Source of the DNA: Burkholderiales bacterium
GTDB lineage: Bacteria; Pseudomonadota; Gammaproteobacteria; Burkholderiales; Burkholderiaceae_F
Reading direction: 5' to 3'
Length of the DNA: 64,000 nucleotides
NCBI GenBank assembly: GCA_020248865.1
Contig: JADCGS010000001.1
Coordinates: 124,001 to 188,000 of the forward strand
The notes under the pieces are model-generated. The model was not told the DNA's origin. It made no database searches and saw only the letters and a program-made list of their open reading frames with translations. Positions 28,075 to 37,115 of the stretch are shown here, in pieces. The position numbers were made by a program, and so were the translations under genes. Positions within the stretch are counted from its first letter, which is position 1. Every line of letters begins with the position of its first letter.

Positions 28075-29171
28075 GCGAAGACCTCCACCGGCTTGCGCGG
28101 CACGCGCAGGCCCAGGCTCGTCATCAGCGCGCGCATGTCGGCCGGCGGCGGGCGGAACCAGCTCACCGTCTGGCACGTGCGCGGATGGCGCAACTGCAGC
28201 CGGCAGGCGTGCAGCGCCTGGCGCCCGAAGCGCGCCCACGCCGGTGCCGCGCCTGCCGCCGGCACGCCAGGCCGCCCGCGGTGATACAGCGGGTCGCCCA
28301 GCAGCGGATGACCGATCGACTCCAGATGCAAGCGGATCTGGTGCGTGCGCCCGGTCTCCAGCCGGCAGGCCACCCAGGAAAAGCTGCGGCCGCCCGCCTC
28401 GGCCGACTGCACCAGCCGGAAGTGCGTCACCGCCTCCTTGGCCGCGGGCGCGTTGCTGGTGCGAAAGCGCAGCGGATTGCGCGGGTCGCGGGCGATACGG
28501 CGGTCGATGGTGCCGCTGGCCGGCACCAACCCACAGACCAGCGCCCAGTACTCGCGCACGACCGTGCGGGCCTGCAGTTGCCGCACCAGATCGGTCTGCG
28601 CCTCCAGCGTCCGCGCCACGACCATCAGTCCGGACGTATCGGCATCGAGCCGGTGGACGATGCCGGCGCGCGGCAGGCCGCGCAGGCCTGGATCGTGCCC
28701 GAGCAGTCCGTTCAGCAACGTGCCGCTCCAGTGCCCCGCAGCGGGATGCACCACCAGACCGGCCGGCTTGTCGAGCACGAGGATCGACTCGTCCTCATGC
28801 ACGATGTCGAGCGCCATCGGCTCGGGGAGGTCGCCACTGTCCTCGGGCAGCGGGGTCGGCTGCACCCGCAGCACGTCGCCGGCGAACACCAGGTCGCGCG
28901 GGCGCGGCACGGCGCCATTGCGCTGCACTGCGCCCGCCTCGATCCACTGCTGCAGGCGGGTTCGAGAGTAGCGCGGCAAGAGTTCTGCCAGCGCGCGGTC
29001 CAGGCGCAGCGCATCCTGGGCGCTGCCGACCACGAGGTCGAGCGGCTCGGCCGCCGGAGCGGGCTCGACATCGAGATCCTCGGCGGACTCCGGTGCACTG
29101 CGCTCCTCCTCGCCGGCCGCCACGGTCGCCGCGACGGCACGGGGGCCGCCGATATACTTGTGCGCTGTCAC
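28071..29171 (-). CDS. rluD: 23S rRNA pseudouridine synthase RluD
   Basis: Makes pseudouridines 1911, 1915 and 1917 of 23S rRNA. It has an S4-like N-terminal domain (RYSRTRLQQWIEAGAVQRNG), the catalytic Asp in GIVHRLDADTSGLMV, and RTHQIRLHLESIGHPLLGD. The GTG start at 29171 gives 366 residues with about 45 low-complexity N-terminal residues; a GTG in LDLVVGSAQD is a shorter alternative. Divergent from bamD, as in many proteobacteria, across 86 bases. Confidence 0.94.
   Translation of the reverse strand: MTAHKYIGGPRAVAATVAAGEEERSAPESAEDLDVEPAPAAEPLDLVVGSAQDALRLDRALAELLPRYSRTRLQQWIEAGAVQRNGAVPRPRDLVFAGDVLRVQPTPLPEDSGDLPEPMALDIVHEDESILVLDKPAGLVVHPAAGHWSGTLLNGLLGHDPGLRGLPRAGIVHRLDADTSGLMVVARTLEAQTDLVRQLQARTVVREYWALVCGLVPASGTIDRRIARDPRNPLRFRTSNAPAAKEAVTHFRLVQSAEAGGRSFSWVACRLETGRTHQIRLHLESIGHPLLGDPLYHRGRPGVPAAGAAPAWARFGRQALHACRLQLRHPRTCQTVSWFRPPPADMRALMTSLGLRVPRKPVEVFA
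29153..29158 (+). promoter_or_regulatory. Candidate -10 element for bamD
   Basis: TATACT, 100 bases before the bamD start and just inside the first codons of the long rluD reading. No convincing -35 is visible, so the call rests on the hexamer and the divergent gene arrangement. Confidence 0.35.
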
Positions 29172-29257
29172 AGGCGGTCAGTCACAGGCGTTGTCGGTCG
29201 CGGGCGTCGGTTGCGGGCCTTGGTCACAGGTGTCAGTCAGAGGCGGGAAAGCGCTCG

Positions 29258-30058
29258 ATGCAACGCGAGGCGAATCAACAGAACCGAGACCGTTCCGGCG
29301 GCCTGCGCCGCGGCGCGTTGCTGACCGTCGCGCTGGTGGCGCTGCTGCTCACAGGCTGCGGCAGCACCCGCTTCGATCGGGATCCTACCTCCAAGTGGGA
29401 TGCCGACCGGCTGTACCGCGAGGCCCAGAGCGAGCTGACCATCGCCAACTGGCAGCGCGCGCGCCAGTTGCTCGAACAGCTCGAAGCGCGCTTCCCGTTC
29501 ACGCGGCATGCGCAGCAGGCACAACTGGAAATCGCCTACTCCTACTACAAGGAAGGTGAATCGGCGCAGGCCATCACCGCCGCCGAGCGGTTTCTCAGGC
29601 TCAATCCGAACCACCCCAACGCGGACTATGCGCAGTATCTGAAGGGCCTGGCGTCGTTCAACGACAACCTGGGACTGTTCGGCCGCTTCCTGGACCCGAC
29701 GCAGCGCGATCCGAAGGCCATGCGCGAAGCCTTCGATACCTTCCGCGAGCTGGTGGTGCGCTGGCCCGACAGCCGCTACGCCGAGGACTCGCGCCAGCGC
29801 ATGGCCTGGCTGGTCAACGCGCTGGCGCAGAGCGAGGTCAACGTCGCCCGCTACTACCTGCGGCTCGGCGCCTACGTAGCGGCGGTCCAGCGCGCCCAGG
29901 CCGCGCTGCGCGACTTTCAGGGCGCACCGGCCACTGAGGAAGCGCTGGCTGTGCTGGTCAAGGCCTACGAGGGACTGAACCTGCCGGAACTGCGCGCCGA
30001 CGCCGAACGAATCCTGCAGCGCAACTTCCCCAACTCGCGCGCTCTCAGCCGCCTGTAG
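29258..30058 (+). CDS. bamD: Outer membrane assembly lipoprotein BamD
   Basis: Essential lipoprotein of the BAM complex that inserts beta-barrel proteins, 266 residues. The signal peptide ends in the lipobox LLTGCG with the lipidated Cys at about 34. TPR-like helical repeats follow: LYREAQSELTIANWQRARQ, then LEIAYSYYKEGESAQAI and FNDNLGLFGRFLDPTQRDP. ATG at 29258 is placed so that the signal peptide is near the N-terminus. It converges on the DinG-like helicase with a 10-base gap. Confidence 0.96.
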   Translation: MQREANQQNRDRSGGLRRGALLTVALVALLLTGCGSTRFDRDPTSKWDADRLYREAQSELTIANWQRARQLLEQLEARFPFTRHAQQAQLEIAYSYYKEGESAQAITAAERFLRLNPNHPNADYAQYLKGLASFNDNLGLFGRFLDPTQRDPKAMREAFDTFRELVVRWPDSRYAEDSRQRMAWLVNALAQSEVNVARYYLRLGAYVAAVQRAQAALRDFQGAPATEEALAVLVKAYEGLNLPELRADAERILQRNFPNSRALSRL

Positions 30059-30068
30059 ATCGCAGCTC

Positions 30069-32189
30069 TCAGCCCGCCGCGTCCGCCACGGGCGGCGCCG
30101 CAAGGAAGGCGCTCGCCTCCTGCAACTCGCGCGTGCGTGCAAACGGCGGCAGGCTCGCCAGCACAGTGCGGCCATAGGATTTCGTCAGCACTCGCTCGTC
30201 CATGAGCGCGAGCACGCCGCGGTCGCGTTCGTCCCTGATCAGCCGTCCGGCACCCTGCTTGAGCAGCGTCACCGCCAGCGGCAGCTGGTACTCGGTGAAC
30301 GGATTGCGCCCGAGCGCCTTCAGGCGCCGGCTGCGCGCCTCGATGACGGGGTCATCGGGCGGCGCGAACGGCAGCTTGTCGATGATGACCAGCGACAGCG
30401 CCTCGCCGCGCACATCGATGCCCTCCCAGAAGCTGACGCTGCCCACCAGGATGGCGTTGCCGGCGCGCCGGAAGGCATCGATGAGCGCGCGGCGCGTGCT
30501 GGTGCCCTGCACCAGCAGCGGCAGTGCGTGCCCGTGGCGCTCGATCTTGCCCTGGAGCACCTGCGCCACGCGGTCGACCGCGCGCAGCGTCGAGCACAGG
30601 ACGAAGGCGCGCCCGCCGCTCGCCTCGATCAACGGCCAGGCCGCGGCCGCCACCTGCTCCGGAAAGTCGGCAGCCAGCGGCGAGGGCATCGGCTGGGGCA
30701 GGTACAACAGCCCCCGGCGCGCAAAGTCAAACGGGCTGTCCCAGCGCCGCGTGGTGGCCTGTGGCAGGCCCACCTCGGCGAGGTACTCGTCGAAGCGCCC
30801 GGCCAGGGTGAGCGTGGCCGAGGTGAGGATCCAGGCCTGCGTCTGCTGCGCCCGCATGCGCGCAAACGCCTCGCCGGGCGCCAGCGGCGTGGCATGGAAC
30901 TGCGCACCATGGGCCGTGGCCGCAACCCAGCGGACCCACTGCTGTGCGTCGGCATCGTCCAGTGCGTTCGGGTCGGCATCGCCGCAGAGGTCTCCCGCGG
31001 CGGCGTCATCGGGCCGCGGGCCGCTGGCAGCAACGCGCGCCGCCGCCGCGCGCCACGCCCGCACCTCGCTGCGCAGCGCCTCCAGTCGCGGCGCCAGGGT
31101 ATCCAGGTCGACAGACCGTCCCGCACAGGCCTTTACCGCACCGCGCAGCGCGTCCAGTCCCTGCTCCACCGCCAGCAGCCGCCCCTGCAGCGGCGCCCGC
31201 CGCGGCAGGCGGTCGAGCGCCATGCGGACATTGGGCGCCAGCCCCGCCTCCGACAGCGTGAGCCGCAGCTCGCGTGCGGCCTGGTCCAGCGCTCCGCTCA
31301 GTCGGACCCAATCGGCGCCGTCGCGCGCCTGGGCCAGCCCCGTGGCCTTGGTATCCACGGACAGCTCGTGCAGTTGCGCCACCGAAAAACCGCGACCGAA
31401 GAAGTCGGATGCGATCTTCGGCAGCTGGTGCGCCTCGTCGAGGATCACGGTGTCGGCGGCCGGCAGGAAGTCGCGGATGGCATCGTCGCGCAGCGCCAGA
31501 TCGGCCAGGAACAGGTGGTGGTTGACCACCACAACGTCGGCCGCCAGCGCCTCCCGCCGTGCCTTCATCACGAAGCAGCCGTCGAAGCGCGGGCACTCCT
31601 GTCCCAGGCAGTTGTCGCGTGTGGAGGTGACGATCGGCCAGATGCCCGCAGTCTCCGGCAACTCTGCCAGCTCGGCGCGGTCGCCGGTGGCCGACGTGGC
31701 CGCAAAGCGCGCCACCGTGCGCAAGTGCCCGGCGTCCTGGCGCGACGGCAGCAGCCCTTCGGCCTCGGCGCGCTGCAGCCGGTGCAGGCAGACGTAGTTC
31801 TGCCGTCCCTTGAGCAGTGCCAGCTTCACGGGGACGTCGAGTGCGCGCGTGACCGCCGCCAGATCCTTGCCGAAGACCTGATCCTGCAGCGCCTTGGTGC
31901 CGGTGGAGATCAGCACCTTGCCGCCGGCCAGCAACGCGGGGACCAGGTAGGCGAAGGTCTTGCCGGTGCCGGTCCCGGCCTCGGCGACCAGGGTGCCGCG
32001 CTCGGCGATGGCATCGAACACGGCCAGCGCCATGTCGAGCTGGGAGTCGCGCGCGCTGTAACCGGCAATGGCGCCGGCGAGCGCCCCGTCCGCGGCGAAG
32101 GCCGAAGCCACCTCGGCGCGCGTCCTCGTCACCGGGTCCTCGACCGGCGGCCACGCCGGCGCGCCGGGCCCCCGCGGACGCGTCGTCAC
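30069..32189 (-). CDS. DinG/YoaA-type ATP-dependent DNA helicase
   Basis: XPD-like superfamily 2 helicase of 706 residues. Motif I is EAGTGTGKTFAY. Four cysteines that would hold a 4Fe-4S cluster lie at YVCLHRLQ and DNCLGQECPRFDGC. The DEAH box is VILDEAHQLPK, and late motifs are SVSFWEGIDVRGE and KQGAGRLIRDERDRG. The Fe-S cysteines and late motifs are close to YoaA, which removes replication blocks; I leave the symbol open between dinG and yoaA. GTG at 32189 overlaps the DUF465 gene stop (GTGA). Confidence 0.92.
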   Translation of the reverse strand: MTTRPRGPGAPAWPPVEDPVTRTRAEVASAFAADGALAGAIAGYSARDSQLDMALAVFDAIAERGTLVAEAGTGTGKTFAYLVPALLAGGKVLISTGTKALQDQVFGKDLAAVTRALDVPVKLALLKGRQNYVCLHRLQRAEAEGLLPSRQDAGHLRTVARFAATSATGDRAELAELPETAGIWPIVTSTRDNCLGQECPRFDGCFVMKARREALAADVVVVNHHLFLADLALRDDAIRDFLPAADTVILDEAHQLPKIASDFFGRGFSVAQLHELSVDTKATGLAQARDGADWVRLSGALDQAARELRLTLSEAGLAPNVRMALDRLPRRAPLQGRLLAVEQGLDALRGAVKACAGRSVDLDTLAPRLEALRSEVRAWRAAAARVAASGPRPDDAAAGDLCGDADPNALDDADAQQWVRWVAATAHGAQFHATPLAPGEAFARMRAQQTQAWILTSATLTLAGRFDEYLAEVGLPQATTRRWDSPFDFARRGLLYLPQPMPSPLAADFPEQVAAAAWPLIEASGGRAFVLCSTLRAVDRVAQVLQGKIERHGHALPLLVQGTSTRRALIDAFRRAGNAILVGSVSFWEGIDVRGEALSLVIIDKLPFAPPDDPVIEARSRRLKALGRNPFTEYQLPLAVTLLKQGAGRLIRDERDRGVLALMDERVLTKSYGRTVLASLPPFARTRELQEASAFLAAPPVADAAG

Positions 32190-32383
32190 GCCGGAATATC
32201 GGGCACCAGACGCATCTCCAGCAACGCGATGGTGTCCTTGATCTGCAGCTTGCGCTTCTTCAGCCGGCGCAGCCGCAGCTCGTCACTGCCGCTCTGCCCG
32301 GCCATACGACCGATGGCCTCGTCGAGGTCGCGATGCTCGATTCGCAGCTCGATCAGGCGGCGCTTGATCTCTTCGGGAGTCAT
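32186..32383 (-). CDS. DUF465 (YdcH-like) small helical protein
   Basis: A 65-residue protein with two predicted helices: MTPEEIKRRLIELRIEHRDLDEAIGRM, then ELRLRRLKKRKLQIKDTIALLEMRLVPDIPA. The LRRLKKRKLQIKDTI segment is the DUF465 signature. ATG at 32383 is preferred; a GTG at 32416 would add eleven residues without family support. It is coupled to the helicase gene by GTGA overlap. Function is unknown across the family. Confidence 0.85.
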   Translation of the reverse strand: MTPEEIKRRLIELRIEHRDLDEAIGRMAGQSGSDELRLRRLKKRKLQIKDTIALLEMRLVPDIPA

Positions 32384-32681
32384 GACGGCAGCGGGGAGCC
32401 GCCACGGAGTCGACACGTGAGGATGCTAGCAGCGCACAGCCACCCCCAGCGATCGCCGCACGCGGTAGCGACCTCGGGTTGTCGCAACCATGGGCTGAAT
32501 CCCGCGCGGGTACTGACACTTCGAGGGATGATGTATTGCTCGATCCGTATCGTGTCCGGCACAGTGATTGGGCGTCGGCCGTCGACAGCGCCGGAATCGC
32601 AACGCGATTGGCGGCCAATTGGGCAGGCACCGCGGCAAGACGCGCTGATAGACTCTTTTCAATGGTTCTCCTCTTCTCGTC

Positions 32682-33449
32682 GTGACCCTGTTCAAGGTCA
32701 GCGCCTGTACCGCAGAGCACATCGGCGATCGTCCGGAGCAGCAGGATCGCGTCGCCATCGTTACGAGCCGGCGCAACCCGGGCGCGCTGCTGGCGGTCGT
32801 GGCCGATGGCATGGGTGGGCGCACCGGTGGCCGGATGGCTGCCGATCAGGTTGTCCGCACGGCCGACAGCCTGTTCCAGGAAACCGGCGAGGCGGACAGC
32901 GCCTCGGCCCCATTGCTGCAGCAGATCGCCGCAGAGGCGCACACCGTTGTTCGTCTGACCGCCATCTCTAGCGAAAAAGAACCGCACAGCACGATGGTCG
33001 CGCTCATCGTCAAGCGCAATCATGCCGTGTGGGCCCATTCTGGGGACAGCCGCCTTTACTTTTTTCGGCGGGACCGCCTCGTGCATCGAACAGCCGATCA
33101 CACGTATGCGGCTCGGCTGGCCGCCGAAGGACGCGAGCAGGCCGCTCAAATCGCCGCTCAGAGATACCGGAACGTCGTGGTCAGTGCCCTGGGCATTGCG
33201 GGCGAGCCGCAACTTACCCTGGGAGAGGCAACCGACCTGCAGGCAGGCGACCTGTTTCTGCTTTGCAGCGACGGGCTTTGGGCCTACTTCGACGACCACG
33301 AGCTGGGTTCACTGCTGAGCAAGCTCAGCCCCCGCGAGGCCTCCGAACATCTGATCCGAATCGCCCGTGAACGCGCGCAGGGGCGCGGTGACAATCTGTC
33401 TCTGGCCATCGTCAAGCTCGAAGCTCCACAGCCGGCACCGCGCGCCTGA
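32682..33449 (+). CDS. PP2C-type serine/threonine protein phosphatase
   Basis: A 255-residue PPM phosphatase. Metal-binding and catalytic motifs are all present: RPEQQDR at the N-terminus, VVADGMGGRTGG, the central HSGDSRLYFF, LLCSDGLWAY and the final GRGDNLSLAIV. It starts with GTG at 32682. No kinase, FHA-domain protein or secretion gene is adjacent, so its partner is not in this window. The gene and the 298 bases before it look less GC-rich than the neighbours, hinting at a different origin. That upstream gap contains a small ATTGG-CGG-CCAAT palindrome (32607-32619) but no gene I can support. Confidence 0.93.
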   Translation: MTLFKVSACTAEHIGDRPEQQDRVAIVTSRRNPGALLAVVADGMGGRTGGRMAADQVVRTADSLFQETGEADSASAPLLQQIAAEAHTVVRLTAISSEKEPHSTMVALIVKRNHAVWAHSGDSRLYFFRRDRLVHRTADHTYAARLAAEGREQAAQIAAQRYRNVVVSALGIAGEPQLTLGEATDLQAGDLFLLCSDGLWAYFDDHELGSLLSKLSPREASEHLIRIARERAQGRGDNLSLAIVKLEAPQPAPRA

Positions 33450-33472
33450 AGCACGCCGCGGCGGCGGGTACG

Positions 33473-34216
33473 TCAGTCCTTCCTGGCCGCTGCGGCACGC
33501 GCTGCGGTTTCCGCTCGCCGTTTCGACTCGGCCTCGCGCTCGGCCTGCCGGCGCGCCCTGCGCTGCTCGTTTTCGGCACGCTCCTGAGCGCGACGGGCGG
33601 CCTCCTCGCGCGCCCGCCGCTGCCGCTCCTCAAACTGCTGCACATTGCGCTGGCGCTCCAGCGCCTGCGCGGCGCGTTCGCCGGCACGGCGCTGTGACTC
33701 GGCGCTGCTCTCGGCGGCGCGGGCCTGGTTGGCGGCCGCTGCATCCGCCCGGCCCGCCGCCCTGGCGGGGTCATTCAACTCGCGCTGCCGCTGCGCGGCG
33801 GCCTCCGCCCGCTCACGCGCCGCGCGGGCCCGTTCCTCGTCCTCGCGTGCTGCCCGCTCGTGCTCGGCCCGCTGGCGGCGTCGTTCCTCGACCTCGGCCC
33901 GCCGCAGCACCTCGCCGGCCTCCACCTGAACGCGGCGTGCCTGCTGCTGCGCCAGCGCATGGCTGCGCCGCGCGTTCTCCATGCAGCGGTTGACGAAGAA
34001 GGTCCGTTCGCAGCGCGCCTGCTCCTCACGCCAGGCCTGCTCGGCCGCAATCTCGACGGCGCGCACCGCGCTTCGGGCCGCCTCGGCCTGCTCGACCGTC
34101 CGGATGCTGCCCGCCGGCCAGCGCTGCGCGATGTCCTCGGCCGTGGCGCCAACGCTGGCGGTGGCGGTCAGCACTGCGGCCAACCCACCAGCCAGCAAGA
34201 CAAGCCGGTGTCGCAT
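33473..34216 (-). CDS. Exported coiled-coil protein of unknown function
   Basis: A 247-residue protein with a signal peptide (MRHRLVLLAGGLAAVLTATASVGA). A short domain follows with two cysteines (ARCERTFFVNRCMENARR) that could pair. Then comes a long charged coiled coil of Arg, Glu, Ala and Gln, about residues 90-245. The style resembles TolA-like linkers, but there is no TolA C-terminal domain. The ATG at 34216 shares a base with the zapE stop (TGATG), so the two are coupled. Export is likely; the role is unknown. Confidence 0.75.
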   Translation of the reverse strand: MRHRLVLLAGGLAAVLTATASVGATAEDIAQRWPAGSIRTVEQAEAARSAVRAVEIAAEQAWREEQARCERTFFVNRCMENARRSHALAQQQARRVQVEAGEVLRRAEVEERRRQRAEHERAAREDEERARAARERAEAAAQRQRELNDPARAAGRADAAAANQARAAESSAESQRRAGERAAQALERQRNVQQFEERQRRAREEAARRAQERAENEQRRARRQAEREAESKRRAETAARAAAARKD

Positions 34217-35310
34217 CAGGCCCCCTGCAGCACCGCGCGGCGCGGTGCCTCCAGGTATTCGCGACCTTGCATCTCGGTCAGCCGCGAGGCGGTGCGCACG
34301 AACTCGTTGGCCAGCGCACCGGCGGTGTAAAGCTGCTCCGGGGGCACGGCAGCCGAGACGAGCAGCTTGATGCGGTGGTCGTACAGCACGTCGATCAGCC
34401 AAGTGAAGCGGCGCGCCTCCGACGACTGTCCGGCCGACATCTGCGGCACGTTCGACAGGATCACGGTGTGGAAACGCGCTGCTATCTCGAGATAGTCGTT
34501 CTGCGAGCGCGGGCCGCCGCAGAGCACGGCGAAGTCGAACCAGACGACGCCGCCGGCGCGCCGCCGCGCGCGGATCTGGCGCGCCTCGATAAGCAGCACC
34601 GGATCGTCGTCCTCCGCCTCGGCAATCCGCTCGAAGGCTGCGCGCAGTCCCGCCTCGGCCGGCTCGCCGAGCGGGGTCAGGTAGACGTCGATCCGCTCCA
34701 TCGCACGCTGACGATAATCAATGCCGCCATCGACCTCGACCACGTCGAGTTCGCGTTCGATGAGTTCGATCGCCGGCAGCAGCCGGTCGCGGTGCAGACC
34801 GTCCGGATACAGCCTGTCCGGAGCATAGTTGGACGTCATGACCAGTCCGACCCGCAGCTCGATCAGCTTCTCCAGCAGCCGGTGCAGGATCATCGCATCG
34901 GCGATATCCGATACGTGGAACTCGTCGAAGCAGATCAGCCGGTGCCGGCGGGCGATGCGCGCAGCCACCTGGTCGAGCGGATTCTCTGTGCCGCGAACCT
35001 CCTCCAGCTCGTGGTGAACGCCGCGCATGAACTCGTGAAAGTGAACGCGCGTCTTGCGCACCAGCGGCACGCTGGCGAAGAACGCGTCCATCAGGAAACT
35101 CTTGCCGCGCCCGACTCCACCCCACAGGTAGATCCCGCGCGGTATCGGCGGACGCCGCAGCAGCTTGGCCACGGCGTTGGAGCGCCGCGCCTTGTAGCCT
35201 GCCCACTCGTCGTACAGGCGCTGCAGCCGGTCCGCTGCCGCCTGCTGGGAGGCGTCGAGCGTGTAGCCGCGCGCCTCGCGCGCCTCGCGCAGAGCCCGGG
35301 CGAAGCCCAT
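34216..35310 (-). CDS. zapE: Cell division ATPase ZapE (AFG1 family)
   Basis: AFG1-like AAA ATPase of 364 residues. In E. coli ZapE acts at the division septum under oxidative or thermal stress. Walker A is in YLWGGVGRGKSFLMD (about residue 63-75) and Walker B in LICFDEFHVSDIADAM. The family marker QSSEARRFTWLIDVLYDHRIKL is near the C-terminus. ATG at 35310 is 30 bases after the lpdA stop. Linkage of zapE to the odh operon is common in betaproteobacteria. Confidence 0.95.
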   Translation of the reverse strand: MGFARALREAREARGYTLDASQQAAADRLQRLYDEWAGYKARRSNAVAKLLRRPPIPRGIYLWGGVGRGKSFLMDAFFASVPLVRKTRVHFHEFMRGVHHELEEVRGTENPLDQVAARIARRHRLICFDEFHVSDIADAMILHRLLEKLIELRVGLVMTSNYAPDRLYPDGLHRDRLLPAIELIERELDVVEVDGGIDYRQRAMERIDVYLTPLGEPAEAGLRAAFERIAEAEDDDPVLLIEARQIRARRRAGGVVWFDFAVLCGGPRSQNDYLEIAARFHTVILSNVPQMSAGQSSEARRFTWLIDVLYDHRIKLLVSAAVPPEQLYTAGALANEFVRTASRLTEMQGREYLEAPRRAVLQGA

Positions 35311-35340
35311 TTGGTGCCGCCGGCCTGACTGCGACCGCCG

Positions 35341-36768
35341 CTAGAGGTTGAGCGTGCGTTTGTCCACCGCCAGCGCCGCTTCCTTGGTGGCTTCCGACAG
35401 CGACGGATGCGCATGACAGATTCGGGCGATGTCCTCGGCGCTCGCCTTGAACTCCATGGCCACCACCGCCTCGCTGATCAGTTCCGAAGCCATCGGGCCG
35501 ACGATGTGCACACCGAGGATCTCGTCGGTTTTCGCGTCGGCGAGGAACTTGACCATGCCGGTCGTGTCGCCGAGCGCGCGGGCGCGTCCGTTGGCCATGA
35601 ACGGAAACGATCCGGCCTTGTAGGAGCGCCCGGACTGCTTGAGCTGCTGCTCGGTCTGGCCGACCCAGGCGATCTCGGGCGAGGTGTAGATGACCCAGGG
35701 AATGGTATTGAAGTTGACGTGCCCGTGCTGGCCGGCAATGCGCTCGGCCACGGCCACCCCCTCCTCCTCGGCCTTGTGCGCGAGCATCGGCCCGCGCACC
35801 ACGTCGCCGATAGCCCAGATGTTGGGCAGATTGGTGCGGCACGCCTCGTCCACCTTGACGTTACCGCGCTCGTCCAGTGCGAGCCCCGCGGCCTCGGCAT
35901 TCAGGCCGCCGGTGTTGGGCACGCGGCCAATGGAGACGATGAGCTTGTCGACGGCCAGCGTCTGCGCCGCACCCTGGTCATCGGTCCAATCGATGCTGAC
36001 CCCCTTCTTGTCGGCCTTGACCGCCCCGATCTTCACGCCCAGATGGATCTTCAGCCCCTGCTTGGTGAAGACCTTGTGAGCCTCCTTGGCGATGGTCTCG
36101 TCGACCGCGCCGAGGAAGGCCGGTAGCGCCTCGAGGATGGTCACCTCCGCCCCGCAGCGGCGCCATACCGACCCCATCTCCAGGCCGATGACGCCGGCCC
36201 CGATCACGCCGAGCCGATTCGGCACTTCGTCTATGGCCAGCGCACCGTCGTTGGACAGGATCAGCTTCTCGTCGAACGGCGCGCCCGGAAGCGCGCGCGG
36301 ACTGGAGCCGGTGGCAACGATCACGTGCTTGCCCACGAGCACCTCCTCGCTGTTGCCCGCCACCTTGACCTCGTAGCCGCCCTCCACCTTGGCGCCGAAA
36401 CCGCCGCGGCCATGAAAGAAGCTGACCTTGTTCTTCTTGAAGAGGTACAGGATGCCGTCGTTGTTCTGCTTCACGACGCCGTCCTTGCGCGCCAACATCC
36501 GGCCGACGTCCAGCTCCAGGCCCTTGATCTGGATGCCGTGGTCCTTGAAGTGCAGGCTGGCGTGCTCGTAGTTCTCGGTCGACTGCAGCAGCGCCTTGGA
36601 CGGTATGCAGCCGACATTGGTGCAGGTGCCGCCCGGCGCCGGACCACCCTGCGCGTTGGTCCAGGCGTCGATGCAGGCAACCGACAGGCCAAGCTGGGCG
36701 GCGCGGATGGCGGCGATGTAGCCGCCCGGACCGGCGCCGATCACGACGACGTCGAAGTTCTTGCTCAT
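35341..36768 (-). CDS. lpdA: Dihydrolipoamide dehydrogenase (E3)
   Basis: Flavoprotein of 475 residues that reoxidises dihydrolipoyl groups of 2-oxoacid dehydrogenases. FAD motif [20 protein letters not shown] is at the N-terminus, the redox pair is in [16 protein letters not shown], and the NAD fold is [16 protein letters not shown]. The C-terminal His-Glu region is [14 protein letters not shown]. It belongs to odhA-odhB-pspC-lpdA and so serves the 2-oxoglutarate complex, perhaps others as well. Confidence 0.97.
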   Translation of the reverse strand: MSKNFDVVVIGAGPGGYIAAIRAAQLGLSVACIDAWTNAQGGPAPGGTCTNVGCIPSKALLQSTENYEHASLHFKDHGIQIKGLELDVGRMLARKDGVVKQNNDGILYLFKKNKVSFFHGRGGFGAKVEGGYEVKVAGNSEEVLVGKHVIVATGSSPRALPGAPFDEKLILSNDGALAIDEVPNRLGVIGAGVIGLEMGSVWRRCGAEVTILEALPAFLGAVDETIAKEAHKVFTKQGLKIHLGVKIGAVKADKKGVSIDWTDDQGAAQTLAVDKLIVSIGRVPNTGGLNAEAAGLALDERGNVKVDEACRTNLPNIWAIGDVVRGPMLAHKAEEEGVAVAERIAGQHGHVNFNTIPWVIYTSPEIAWVGQTEQQLKQSGRSYKAGSFPFMANGRARALGDTTGMVKFLADAKTDEILGVHIVGPMASELISEAVVAMEFKASAEDIARICHAHPSLSEATKEAALAVDKRTLNL

Positions 36769-36802
36769 CGGGTGCTTCCTTTGGCCGCGCGAGCGGCTCG
36801 TT

Positions 36803-37108
36803 CTATTCGATGGCGCGCGGCACGAACATCCAGAGGATCAGGTAAAGCAGCGCGGTGGCGCCGCCGAGAAAGAGCCCACCAACCATCAGCAGGCGCCAGA
36901 TCCAGGACTCCACGCCAGTTGCCTGCGCAATGCCGCCGCAGACGCCGGCAATCCAGCGGTCGCCGTTGGACAGGCGCAACGGATTGAGCGTCAAGGGCGC
37001 GCCGACGCCCGCCAGCAGTCCGGCCTTGGCCCGCTCGAACTCGTCCTGCGTGAGGGCCCCCTGCCGGAGCAGTTCGTGCAGCTTGGCAATCTCGTCGGCG
37101 GTACTCAT
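36803..37108 (-). CDS. PspC-domain membrane protein with N-terminal SHOCT-like motif
   Basis: A 101-residue protein. It begins with a short SHOCT-like helix pair ([27 protein letters not shown]). A PspC domain follows: [27 protein letters not shown], then a hydrophobic segment [19 protein letters not shown]. PspC domains work in membrane stress responses; no other psp gene is near. It starts seven bases after the odhB stop and ends 34 bases before lpdA, so it is embedded in the odh operon. Confidence 0.88.
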   Translation of the reverse strand: MSTADEIAKLHELLRQGALTQDEFERAKAGLLAGVGAPLTLNPLRLSNGDRWIAGVCGGIAQATGVESWIWRLLMVGGLFLGGATALLYLILWMFVPRAIE

Positions 37109-37115
37109 CGTTGCA

